From: UBA1275 sp002323515
GTDB lineage: Bacteria > Bacteroidota > Rhodothermia > Balneolales > Balneolaceae
DNA: 38,038 nucleotides
Reading direction: 5' to 3'
NCBI GenBank assembly: GCA_964007875.1
Contig: CAXGAH010000022.1
Span: 1 to 38,038 of the forward strand
Below, one piece after another: positions 16,659 through 25,470 of the stretch. The notes under the pieces were generated by a model. It worked only from the letters and a program-made list of their open reading frames with translations, searched no databases and was not told the origin of the DNA. Position 1 is the first letter of the stretch. Every line of letters starts with the position of its first letter. Made by a program: the position numbers and the translations under genes.

Positions 16659-19037
16659 ATGATAATTAACCAGGAATTCTTGCATAGATATTTATTTTTG
16701 ATAATAATTTTATTCATTTCAACAAATTCAACCGCCCAAAATCTAAGTGAACAACAGAAAGTATCTGCTAATTTTGAATTAACCGAACGATTTACCACTC
16801 AAAAAATGGACAAGCTTATTGGGTCCACTAGAGTGTACCCCCGATGGATAAAAGACAGTGATGATTTTTGGTATACTTATGAAACAGCCGAAGGTAAACA
16901 ATGGTACTATGTGCACACCGATGAGCGTCGTCAGCGTCCTCTTTTTGATCGTGAGCGGTTAGCCGCAGAGCTTTCTGAAAGCTTTAAGCGTCCTTTCAAC
17001 GCGACTGATTTAAACCTGAAAGGCTTTGATTATGATACCGATGAAGAACATTTCACCTTTCACGTCGATAGTATTGAATTTTTCTATAACATAGATAATA
17101 ATACCTTGGTTAAAGGTGATTCTCTGCAACCGGATAAACAAGAACCATGGCAGACCTATTCTCCTGATAGCACATGGATAGCCTATGCACAGAATCACAA
17201 TCTTTTTGTGATGAGCGCCGATAGCTCGGACAGTACAGAAATCCAACTTACCGAAGATGGGGAACGTTATTTTTCGTATCAATTGGATCAAGGCTCAACT
17301 GATAGTACCGAAAAAGTGAGAGCTAGAGTGCGTTGGTTTGACGATGAAAAAAAATTATATGTTCAACGAACAGACTACAGAGATGTGGAAGAACTTTGGG
17401 TAATCAACTATTTAAAAAAACGACCCGAACTTGAAACTTACAAATATGCTATGCCAGGTGAAGAAGAAATCGGCATACAGTACCTCGAAGTTTTTGATAT
17501 TGAAAGTCAATCTAAGACAATTGTAGACACCGAAATGTGGGAAGATCAAAATCTTAGCGCAGATCCAGGTAATTTGATTAAAGGTGACTTTCGAAAGAAC
17601 AGCTCTGATTATTTATTCTTCACTCGCCTGAACCGTGCCGCAAGTAAGGTTGAATTAGTTAGAGCAAACACCAAAACGGGAGAAAGTGAGGTTATTTTTG
17701 GTGAGGAAAGTAAACCGTACTGGAATTGGCGGTTTATGAATGTAGCTATTATCGAGGAGGGTAAGGAGTATATATGGTGGAGTGAGCGAACAGGTTGGGG
17801 CCAATTTTATCGATACGATGCCAATGGTAAAATGATCAATGAGATTACAAAAGGAAATTTTGTAGCCGGAAATGTGGTAAAAATAGATACAGCCGCTCAA
17901 ACCATGTTTTTTACGGCCTTTGGTAGAGAAAATGGTGAGCATCCTTATTATCAACATCTTTACAGTGTACGATTCGATGGTAACCGGTTGCAGCACCTGA
18001 GCCCAGAGTCTGGAAACCATCAGGTGTATGCATCGACCGAAGGGAATTACTTCGTGGACAATACCTCAACAGTTGATACTCCCACACGCTCGGTTCTTAG
18101 AGATGGATCTGGAAAGATTATTCTCGAACTGCAGCAAGTCAATATAGATCGTGCCACCGAATTAGGCTGGGAAGTACCCGAAACCTTCACCGTCAAAGCT
18201 GCCGATGGAGCTACCGACCTGTACGGGGTCATGTGGAAACCCTTTGATTTTGATCCCAACAAGAAATACCCGATTGTTTCTTATGTATATCCAGGCCCTC
18301 AAACCGAGCCTTTCCCCATTACTTTTGGGGCTTCTCGTCACCAAACACTAGCTCAAGTTGGATTTATTGTTGTTGCTTTCGGGAATCGTGGGGGAAGCCC
18401 ACTCCGAAGTCGTTACTATCATACCTATGGATATGGAGATTTGAGGGATTACCCATTGGCAGATAACCGGTATGGTTTAGAGCAGCTCATCGGGCGGCAC
18501 AATTTTGTTGACGGATCAAAAGTTGGAATTTACGGACACTCTGGTGGGGGCTTTATGTCAACTGCTGCCCTTCTCACCCACCCAGATTTTTACGATGTAG
18601 CTGTTTCCTCGGCGGGAAACCATGACAATAATGTATATAATCGTTGGTGGAGTGAAACGCACAATGGTGTTAAAGAGACTACCAAAGTAATAAAAGAAAT
18701 GGGCGAGGATAGTGTAGAAATAGAAAAGACCGTTACTACCTTTGATGGCCCCATTGAAACCAATGCCTCACTGGCCAAAAACCTTCAAGGAAAGTTACTT
18801 TTAGTGCATGGGAACATTGACAACAACGTTCATCCAGCCAATACAATCCGATTAGTGGACGCATTAATTAAAGAAGGGAAACGATTTGATATGATGATTT
18901 TACCTGGTCGTCGTCACGGCTTTGGCCCGTATCAACCCTATTTTGAGCGTATGATGTGGTACTACTTCGCCGAACATCTACTGGGTGATTACAGGGGCTT
19001 AACAGTCGACTATCACATCCCTGAAGATTTGGATTAA
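16659..19037 (+). CDS. Dipeptidyl peptidase IV-type S9 family peptidase
   Basis: The 792-residue protein starts with a signal peptide (LFLIIILFISTNSTAQ). It then has a DPP IV-type eight-bladed propeller region (about 40-530) with PD40-like elements such as PWQTYSPDSTWIAYA. The C-terminal alpha/beta hydrolase domain carries S628 in IYGHSGGGFM, D721 in GNIDNNVHP and H753 in GRRHGFGP, the complete S9 triad. DPP IV enzymes cleave dipeptides, usually after proline or alanine, from peptide N-termini in the periplasm. Lying divergent to the secreted S8 protease, it plausibly finishes digestion of peptides that protease releases. Its base composition is less AT-rich than the flanking secreted-enzyme genes. 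A strong terminator follows. Confidence 0.88.
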   Translation: MIINQEFLHRYLFLIIILFISTNSTAQNLSEQQKVSANFELTERFTTQKMDKLIGSTRVYPRWIKDSDDFWYTYETAEGKQWYYVHTDERRQRPLFDRERLAAELSESFKRPFNATDLNLKGFDYDTDEEHFTFHVDSIEFFYNIDNNTLVKGDSLQPDKQEPWQTYSPDSTWIAYAQNHNLFVMSADSSDSTEIQLTEDGERYFSYQLDQGSTDSTEKVRARVRWFDDEKKLYVQRTDYRDVEELWVINYLKKRPELETYKYAMPGEEEIGIQYLEVFDIESQSKTIVDTEMWEDQNLSADPGNLIKGDFRKNSSDYLFFTRLNRAASKVELVRANTKTGESEVIFGEESKPYWNWRFMNVAIIEEGKEYIWWSERTGWGQFYRYDANGKMINEITKGNFVAGNVVKIDTAAQTMFFTAFGRENGEHPYYQHLYSVRFDGNRLQHLSPESGNHQVYASTEGNYFVDNTSTVDTPTRSVLRDGSGKIILELQQVNIDRATELGWEVPETFTVKAADGATDLYGVMWKPFDFDPNKKYPIVSYVYPGPQTEPFPITFGASRHQTLAQVGFIVVAFGNRGGSPLRSRYYHTYGYGDLRDYPLADNRYGLEQLIGRHNFVDGSKVGIYGHSGGGFMSTAALLTHPDFYDVAVSSAGNHDNNVYNRWWSETHNGVKETTKVIKEMGEDSVEIEKTVTTFDGPIETNASLAKNLQGKLLLVHGNIDNNVHPANTIRLVDALIKEGKRFDMMILPGRRHGFGPYQPYFERMMWYYFAEHLLGDYRGLTVDYHIPEDLD

Positions 19038-19090
19038 TCTTGGAGGGTTAACGCTCGATTAATTGCTGATTCAGAACGATTATTAAAAAG

Positions 19091-19117
19091 CCAATGACTA
19101 ACTCATTGGTTTTTTTT
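19091..19117. terminator. Rho-independent bidirectional terminator between the convergent dipeptidyl peptidase and GH81 genes
   Basis: CCAATGA (19091-19097) and TCATTGG (19103-19109) form a seven-base stem with a five-base loop, followed by eight T residues (19110-19117). An A-rich stretch precedes the stem, so it can also terminate transcription on the minus strand. It lies in the 87-bp space between two facing stop codons. Confidence 0.85.
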
Positions 19118-19124
19118 ATGCAGT

Positions 19125-22100
19125 TTACTTTAGCAAAATCATTTTATTGGTCAGTACCGATCCATTGAAGCGAAGCTCATACACATATACCCCACTTGCT
19201 AGGGCTGACGCATTAAACTGAATGGAGTGAGCACCCGCATTTCGCCGCTCATCAACCAAGACCGAGACCTGTTGACCTAACATATTATACACACGTAATT
19301 GTACTTGGCCAGATTGGGGTAAGCTAAAATTAATTTGTGTGTTCGGGTTAAATGGATTGGGATAGTTCTGAGCAAGAGAAAACTCATTTATTTGGATTTC
19401 CTCTTCCTCATTTGAGGTCCCTGCAACTTTGGTTACAACCGTTTTATCGAAACTAAACAACCAATTATTTACCTCTGAGTCATAGTCAGTATCAAATTCG
19501 TAACGCATTATATGCGTGCCTTCACTAAGTGATATAGGACCTACATCAATTCCAACAAAGTTTATAAAACTACCTGTACCCTTCACCTGTTTTTTACCAC
19601 TTACATCTTCATTGTCAATAAACATAGTAAAATTACCAAACCCTGGTACAGTTCCAACATGAGTTGTAAATCTGTAGTTACCTGCTTCATTTACTTTAAA
19701 AGTGTATTCTATCCACTCACCTGCCACTATCCAATTAACATGGATTTTCCCTCCATCTCCACTCAAATCAACACCCTCACCAGCTCTATAAAACTGATTG
19801 TTTGAATCTACATCATGATATGCAATACCTTCTCCTCCATTATCGTAATGTTCCGCTTCAATAGTACCCGGCACGTTTGTAGGAGCTCCACCATAAGGTG
19901 TCCCATTAGGTAAAACATTTATTATCAGACTATCTTCTGAAACCAAACCATTGCTATTGGTCACTTTTAGATTAACTGTGTAATCTCCTGTTTCATAAAA
20001 TGTAAATGTAGTGTCAGCTTTGGAAGAGCTTCCTAAAGAACCAAATCTCCAATCAAAATTTATTGCCAAGTCATTTCTATCAAAACTATTTGAAGCTTTA
20101 AAATTTATAGATAGTGGAGATTTACCTGAAGTTTTATCTGCATTTAATAAAACAACAGGAGCATTGGTATTAAATTGCTGTGTAGATTCTGCATAAGTTA
20201 CACCAGCTGGAACGGTCATTAAGTAACCATCAGAAAATGTCACTAATCTATCGGTTTTACTAGCATTGTATGCTACATATGTTTTGTCTTCACCTTTTTT
20301 AAACACTGAATAAGTAGGTATATCTGCCGTTATTGTTATATCAACATGTCCCATTCTTTTCATGTTATAAAGCCAATGCATAGTAAACGGTTGAGATAAC
20401 CCGTTGAAAACCTCATCATGATCATTATAATTTAGCTTTGGAGACTCTGTGAGATAATATGCTAAAGCTTGATTTGGATCTGACATTGATAAATACAACC
20501 AAAATAAATCTTTCCATAATTTTGGTTGTCCGCTTCTTTTCTCTACTAACTCATTATAATTTTTAATTATATAGTCAGGGTGTCTACCCAAATATAAAGA
20601 TCCACTAGTAATTGGAAGAAAATTTATACCATGTACAAATTCTGGATCTCCACCAAACCACGTTGCATGAACACCTTTGGAACCCCAAACCATGGCAAGT
20701 GCTACATGGGGATAGCCTTCTGGAAATACTTCTTCATCAATATCAAACCAGTACTGTTCTACGGCCGTAGTTTCTGTTGTATATAGAAAAATACCCATGT
20801 CACGTATCTCTGGTTGATTGGTAACCTCACCCCATAAAATTACAGCTGAAGCATAATTCATAGATTCTGAGCTCGATTCCTGATTATTTCCCTCAGCAAA
20901 ATCACCATGTCCTGCTGCCCATGAGTGCCCGGCATAAATATCAAAAGACCGAAGAAAAGGGAATAATTCATCTTCTCGATCCCAATTATTTGCATCCCGT
21001 ATAAGCATATTCACCATTCCACCCCATTGTTCCTGAGAGGCCCATTCTGGATCATACTGAGCGATAGTTGCCGCACTTACAATGGCATAACTCATATGAA
21101 AATGGTGATCATTGATTTGGTTATCTGCACCATAACCAGATGGATAACCAGTTAATACATCCCAATCAGAATTATAAGAATACTCTTGTTCTCCCCCAAC
21201 GGTAAACCAATCTTCTAGTCTTGTTTTTAATTTTGTTAGAAAATAATCTCGTTCACTTGATAAACCCATCTGATCTGCTAAGTGAACTAAATTTGCAAAT
21301 CGAGCCATTGATTTACCATTTTCATATGATGGGCCTGCATTAAGAGATTCTTTAGTTACATCTGAAATCAAATTACTTAGTACATCCGGATTATAATCTC
21401 CTTGATTAGGAAGAGCGGGTAAAACTCCTTGAAATTTTAACGATGTAGTAAACGTATTGCCTTTAATAACCTTCATTTCTCCTCTAGGTGAAACATAGGA
21501 ATAGTCAGTCAAAGGCTCATTTACATTTAACCACTGATGTCTATATAATGCTGAAATTGTTTCATTGAGATTCCCAACTGCTGAATCTTTCAGTACCGTT
21601 TCATATGAATAAATTGACGTCAAAGTTGAAGTTTGTTCATCATAATTCCAATCAACCACACTATTGGTCACAAAAGCATAGGCCCTGACTTTGAATTCAT
21701 TTAATGTTTCTTGCGAATTATTCGGCAATAAAGCTACAGATAAATAATCTTTACCATCTAGGTCAGAAGTAAAAATATTCCCTGTATCCCAAGTTGATCC
21801 TGTTGGCGCAAAAATTCCATAATGTTTACCATCAATAGTTATACCTAGTACACCATCTTTGTTATACCAAATTGTTGGATTTCCAGTAAAATCAATAAAT
21901 GCATTACCTCCATTTATTTGAAAGTATACAAATGGTAATCCATGACCCATTGTAGCAAGCATAGATTTATCACCATTTATCCATTCTGCTGTAACTGTCC
22001 AATCATCATATCTATATGTTTTTGTATTTGACGAATTTAATCCTTGAATACCAACCGTCATTTGAAGAACATAAGGAAACAAATAATCTGATCCAGGTGC

Positions 22101-22481
22101 AGCATTTATTAACACATGCTGTGGTTGATAACTGAGTTCCAATCCTGATTTGTTTGCTTGCATAGAAAGTGGATGAGCAATTAACTTTCCTGAATGCTGG
22201 TTTCCAAAGAATGGGAAAATTAAACTACTCCACCAATCATTTGTTTGGACTCTTTGATCAAATGTATTTGAAACTTTGGGTAAGATATTTTGACCACTTG
22301 CATTTTGAGGTCCTATTTCACCAGATGGTAAAGATGTACTGTAACTACCAGCACCTACTTGAACCACTTGTGCATTTGATCTCACAGAAAATAATGTCAG
22401 CAATAAGAAAATAGTGGAAACAAGTATGCTTAAATTTTTTTTAAATGGAATTAATTTTTGGCTATCGTTCAAAAAAGACAT
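19125..22481 (-). CDS. Secreted GH81 endo-beta-1,3-glucanase with PKD, CBM6 and T9SS sorting domain
   Basis: The 1118-residue protein opens with a signal peptide (about 14-37, ending RSNAQ). A GH81 catalytic domain spans roughly 45-760, shown by QTNDWWSSL near the start, INDHHFH with D458 as probable acid, FPFLRSFDIYAGHSWAAGHG (509-528) and the GNNQESSSES block containing E535 and E539. GH81 enzymes cut beta-1,3-glucans such as laminarin, curdlan and callose. A PKD domain (about 785-865), a CBM6-like module (about 870-1010, GTIEAEHYD to NNWLFSFDK) and a C-terminal T9SS type A signal (QNYPNPFNPNT to the final KMILLK) follow. It should act outside the cell, held to polysaccharide by CBM6. It stands alone, without neighbouring SusCD or glycosidase genes. 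Confidence 0.92.
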   Translation of the reverse strand: MSFLNDSQKLIPFKKNLSILVSTIFLLLTLFSVRSNAQVVQVGAGSYSTSLPSGEIGPQNASGQNILPKVSNTFDQRVQTNDWWSSLIFPFFGNQHSGKLIAHPLSMQANKSGLELSYQPQHVLINAAPGSDYLFPYVLQMTVGIQGLNSSNTKTYRYDDWTVTAEWINGDKSMLATMGHGLPFVYFQINGGNAFIDFTGNPTIWYNKDGVLGITIDGKHYGIFAPTGSTWDTGNIFTSDLDGKDYLSVALLPNNSQETLNEFKVRAYAFVTNSVVDWNYDEQTSTLTSIYSYETVLKDSAVGNLNETISALYRHQWLNVNEPLTDYSYVSPRGEMKVIKGNTFTTSLKFQGVLPALPNQGDYNPDVLSNLISDVTKESLNAGPSYENGKSMARFANLVHLADQMGLSSERDYFLTKLKTRLEDWFTVGGEQEYSYNSDWDVLTGYPSGYGADNQINDHHFHMSYAIVSAATIAQYDPEWASQEQWGGMVNMLIRDANNWDREDELFPFLRSFDIYAGHSWAAGHGDFAEGNNQESSSESMNYASAVILWGEVTNQPEIRDMGIFLYTTETTAVEQYWFDIDEEVFPEGYPHVALAMVWGSKGVHATWFGGDPEFVHGINFLPITSGSLYLGRHPDYIIKNYNELVEKRSGQPKLWKDLFWLYLSMSDPNQALAYYLTESPKLNYNDHDEVFNGLSQPFTMHWLYNMKRMGHVDITITADIPTYSVFKKGEDKTYVAYNASKTDRLVTFSDGYLMTVPAGVTYAESTQQFNTNAPVVLLNADKTSGKSPLSINFKASNSFDRNDLAINFDWRFGSLGSSSKADTTFTFYETGDYTVNLKVTNSNGLVSEDSLIINVLPNGTPYGGAPTNVPGTIEAEHYDNGGEGIAYHDVDSNNQFYRAGEGVDLSGDGGKIHVNWIVAGEWIEYTFKVNEAGNYRFTTHVGTVPGFGNFTMFIDNEDVSGKKQVKGTGSFINFVGIDVGPISLSEGTHIMRYEFDTDYDSEVNNWLFSFDKTVVTKVAGTSNEEEEIQINEFSLAQNYPNPFNPNTQINFSLPQSGQVQLRVYNMLGQQVSVLVDERRNAGAHSIQFNASALASGVYVYELRFNGSVLTNKMILLK

Positions 22482-22769
22482 TATGTAAAATTTTATAAAA
22501 TGTTATTTAGCAAAATTTAAATGTTAAATTGATCATTTAATTCGTACTCTTAATTGTTTTTTTTAGTTTAAATAAACAATTAGTTTTTAGCTTTATCCTA
22601 TCATTTTGTAAGGTGTACAAAATACCTAATATCTAAAGCAGATATGCCTAAAATGCTACCTATATCAATTTTTTACATCTAAACATTAATAAAATCACCC
22701 TATAGATTTTCAGTAATATTAAATGGTGTATATTTATAACAATTATCCTGTAAAAGCATACTTAAAATA
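22482..22769. other. AT-rich divergent intergenic region, no gene seen
   Basis: These 288 bp separate the start codons of the GH81 gene and ispH. They are strongly AT-rich and must hold both promoters. I see no convincing ORF, RNA gene, strong hairpin or recognisable operator in either direction. Confidence 0.5.
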
Positions 22770-24014
22770 ATGGCTCGTAAAAGCTTTGACATCCCCGATC
22801 AGTATCGTTCCCCAGTTATTCGCCAAGTGAAAGAAGCCACTAAGATACTGGACCCCACAAAAAAAAATCTCACACCTACCATGTTGGATTTTGGCCCTGT
22901 ACAGTTTTACATCCCCAGATTTTTTGGCTTTTGTTACGGAGTAGAAAACGCCATCGATATTGCCTATAAAGCACTCCGAGAGCATCCTGATAAAAATATT
23001 TATTTGCTCAGTGAAATGATCCACAATCCCACAGTAAACGAAGATCTCCTCAAAAAAGGTATGCAATTTCTTCAACACACCGATGGAAGCGAGCGCATTC
23101 CTATCGATTCCTTGAGTTCTGAGGACATCGTTATTGTACCCGCCTTTGGTACCACGGTAGAGATTGAAGAACAGCTAAAAGCTAGGGGAATTGATCCCTA
23201 TGCTTTCAACACGACCTGCCCATTTGTCGAAAAAGTTTGGAAACGAGGTGCTCAATTAGGAAAAAAAGACTACTCCCTTATAGTTCATGGGAAATATGAA
23301 CATGAGGAAACCCGCGCCACCTTTTCGCACAGCTCTACCCACTCAAACGTGGTGGTCGTACTAAACCCTGAAGAAGCCCATATCTTAGCTGATTGTATGC
23401 TGGGAAACCGACCCAAAGAAGACTTTGAGCACTATTTTGGCCATAAATGCACCCCTGGATTTGATCCGCAAAAAGATCTGCAGCGTTTCGGGGTCATAAA
23501 CCAGACTACGATGTTAGCTACCGAGACTCAAGAGGTCATGGATGCTCTAAAAAAAGCAACCCTTCAATTGTTTAGCGAGTCAGATATTCAGCAGTATTTT
23601 GCTGACACCAGTGACACCCTATGTTACGCAACCAACGAAAATCAATCCGCTACCATGGCTCTCTCTATGGTAGAGGCCGATCTAGCTTTCGTTGTGGGTG
23701 GGTATAATTCATCCAATACCATGCATCTAGTCGAAATTTTGGAACATTCTTTCCCAACTTATCACGTTCGAGATGCAGCAGAAATCATTGATCAAAGCCA
23801 GCTAAGGCACTTTAACCAGTGGGAAAAAAAAATACTGATAACTACAAACTGGCTAGACCGCTCCAGAAACCCACTCAAAATTGCTCTGACATCGGGAGCA
23901 TCGTGTCCGGATGCACTGGTCGATGAAGTTCTGACATGCTTACTGGAGTTTTTCCCAGGACATCGCGACATTGAGGACGTCCTGGTACCTTTTCAAGCAA
24001 CTAGCTCTGCTTAG
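22770..24014 (+). CDS. ispH: 4-hydroxy-3-methylbut-2-enyl diphosphate reductase
   Basis: This 414-residue enzyme is IspH (LytB), the last step of the MEP isoprenoid pathway, making IPP and DMAPP from HMBPP with an iron-sulphur cluster. The three cluster cysteines are visible: C55 in FFGFCYGVEN, C150 in FNTTCPFVEK and C285 in DTLCYATNENQ. Other conserved parts are SEMIHNPTVN (81-90), VHGKYEHEET, and TSGASCPDALV (374-384). It is longer than the roughly 310-residue proteobacterial form and matches the long type known in cyanobacteria and plants, with an N-terminal extension and a central insert around 205-245. It stands alone, converging on the YbbR-like gene. Cytoplasmic. Confidence 0.93.
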   Translation: MARKSFDIPDQYRSPVIRQVKEATKILDPTKKNLTPTMLDFGPVQFYIPRFFGFCYGVENAIDIAYKALREHPDKNIYLLSEMIHNPTVNEDLLKKGMQFLQHTDGSERIPIDSLSSEDIVIVPAFGTTVEIEEQLKARGIDPYAFNTTCPFVEKVWKRGAQLGKKDYSLIVHGKYEHEETRATFSHSSTHSNVVVVLNPEEAHILADCMLGNRPKEDFEHYFGHKCTPGFDPQKDLQRFGVINQTTMLATETQEVMDALKKATLQLFSESDIQQYFADTSDTLCYATNENQSATMALSMVEADLAFVVGGYNSSNTMHLVEILEHSFPTYHVRDAAEIIDQSQLRHFNQWEKKILITTNWLDRSRNPLKIALTSGASCPDALVDEVLTCLLEFFPGHRDIEDVLVPFQATSSA

Positions 24015-24052
24015 CGCCTATTACTAATAATTTAGACTCCTCGCTAAAGTAC

Positions 24053-25090
24053 CTACTCATTAATCAAACTAAAGAAACTAACCACAGTTGGTCTAAACCC
24101 CTTTAATTCAATGGCAAGGTTTGCATCGACCAGGCGGATTTCAGGGGTCACAATTCCGGTAGTATTGTTTCGAATAGCCCCATAGTCAACGTATGCTTCA
24201 AATGGTCTGGTTTTTTCAGCTTCGCTATATTGTTCTATAGGTATGCGATATTGTACCGTAACCGTAGATGGAGAGAAATTAAACCGTTGATTTCTTGGCG
24301 CATTTTCGAGCCGTAACACCAACGTTAGTTCCCCCTCAGTAAATTCGGTTACTGTTTCATGATAGCTCACCAAGTTCTGCTCGAAGCTAAGAGCAGGATC
24401 CGAAGAAATGATAGGGAGTTGCAGGGTGATGTTATCGCGAATATTGTTGAGTTTAACCGAATAATCAATAATCCAAGCTTCTAAGTTTTCCACTTTAGAC
24501 ACCGCACCAGACACCCTAATACTATCCGGTTCTAGGTAGCCTTGCCCAACTCGGTCGTAGCGCTCGGCATAGTTAAACGTAGGCTCCCAAACCAGCGGAA
24601 GTTGTTTACTTATCATCGGTTCTAGATTTAAGGATAAACGAGTGGGGTTCACGTTTAAAACCGAGACATCTTGTTCAGGGGCAAAGCGCTGCCGAACCTG
24701 ACTAAAGACGTCAATCTCACCCGTACTAATATCTACAGGTACAGCTGGAGGATTGTTTTTCAGGCTAATTAGTTTCCAACCCTCTCCACTTATTTCGGCC
24801 GCAATGGTTTCAGGAATAGCATCTACCAAAGCCATGCCTTCTGGAACAGAACCCACTTCTAAAGGAACTTCTACATCGATGTTATAGGATCCATTCAAAT
24901 TAACCACCATCCACAAGGTCATGGCAAGAACATAGGAAACAACGAAAACAGTGATTTTTTCCTCCCGGGATGTATTTGAGGCTCCATTCTCTTTCCGCAA
25001 TCCAATAAGGGCGGTATCAATGGCTCGAACCGCCTTTATTAAGGGGCTAAAAATGGTATTTGGGCTATTCTTCGGGTAGATTTTTTTCAT
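24053..25090 (-). CDS. YbbR-like (CdaR-family) membrane-anchored protein
   Basis: The 345-residue protein has one predicted transmembrane segment (about 46-64, ITVFVVSYVLAMTLWMVV) and a long extracytoplasmic part with YbbR-like repeats. A recognisable unit is VPLEVGSVPEGMALVD followed by PETIAAEISGEGWKL, and further units appear near 150-200 and 230-330. In Firmicutes CdaR proteins of this family modulate the diadenylate cyclase CdaA. In this lineage the link to c-di-AMP is inferred, and no cyclase gene is visible here. It is the last gene of the leftward eno-nuclease-recF-DUF721 string, 72 bp after the DUF721 gene, so it may have its own promoter. Confidence 0.7.
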   Translation of the reverse strand: MKKIYPKNSPNTIFSPLIKAVRAIDTALIGLRKENGASNTSREEKITVFVVSYVLAMTLWMVVNLNGSYNIDVEVPLEVGSVPEGMALVDAIPETIAAEISGEGWKLISLKNNPPAVPVDISTGEIDVFSQVRQRFAPEQDVSVLNVNPTRLSLNLEPMISKQLPLVWEPTFNYAERYDRVGQGYLEPDSIRVSGAVSKVENLEAWIIDYSVKLNNIRDNITLQLPIISSDPALSFEQNLVSYHETVTEFTEGELTLVLRLENAPRNQRFNFSPSTVTVQYRIPIEQYSEAEKTRPFEAYVDYGAIRNNTTGIVTPEIRLVDANLAIELKGFRPTVVSFFSLINE

Positions 25091-25162
25091 CGTTATGCAG
25101 TTTCCTTAAATATACTTTGGCCAATGCCTATTTCCAACCATTGAGTAGGGCGTGGCATAGCC

Positions 25163-25459
25163 TTACTTGGCCACTACTTTAAGCTCTTGTACTACCTTAT
25201 GATCCACCAAATCGTTCAGCCTTTTGACAATATGAAATCTGTTCGCATGAATTTCATGTCGCCACACCGCATTTGAAACCACACAGGTCAGTATGCTCCC
25301 CTGGAAATACAAATCGTGTGTTTGTTCCGCTATTTTTAGCCCAACAACTTCACTCCATTTAGCTAATACCATTCCCTGTCGCAGTTTTTTTTGATGGGGA
25401 TAGCGGTCTAAAAACTGCTGTAATGCTTCTGATATTGATTTTGGCTTGTCTAGTCGCAT
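25163..25459 (-). CDS. DUF721/DciA-like protein
   Basis: This small protein (98 residues from the ATG at 25459; a TTG three codons upstream at 25468 is the alternative) matches the DUF721 family. It has the order SISEALQQFLDRYPHQKKLRQG, then WSEVVGLKIAEQT, YFQGSILTCVVSNAVWRHEI and a final RLNDLV. The WxxxVG and L-x-V-x-V-x-x-x-x-W-x-x-E patterns are the family hallmarks. DciA proteins help load the replicative helicase in bacteria lacking DnaC. Its place 11 bp after recF is the classic DUF721 context and supports a replication-related role, though helicase loading has not been shown for this short version. Confidence 0.8.
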   Translation of the reverse strand: MRLDKPKSISEALQQFLDRYPHQKKLRQGMVLAKWSEVVGLKIAEQTHDLYFQGSILTCVVSNAVWRHEIHANRFHIVKRLNDLVDHKVVQELKVVAK

Positions 25460-25470
25460 AGTAACCAAAC

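Noticed and set aside
22510..22560. AT-rich near-palindromes between the GH81 gene and ispH
   Set aside because: Sequences such as TTAAATTGATCATTTAA are expected by chance in such AT-rich DNA and show no clear stem with a T-run.
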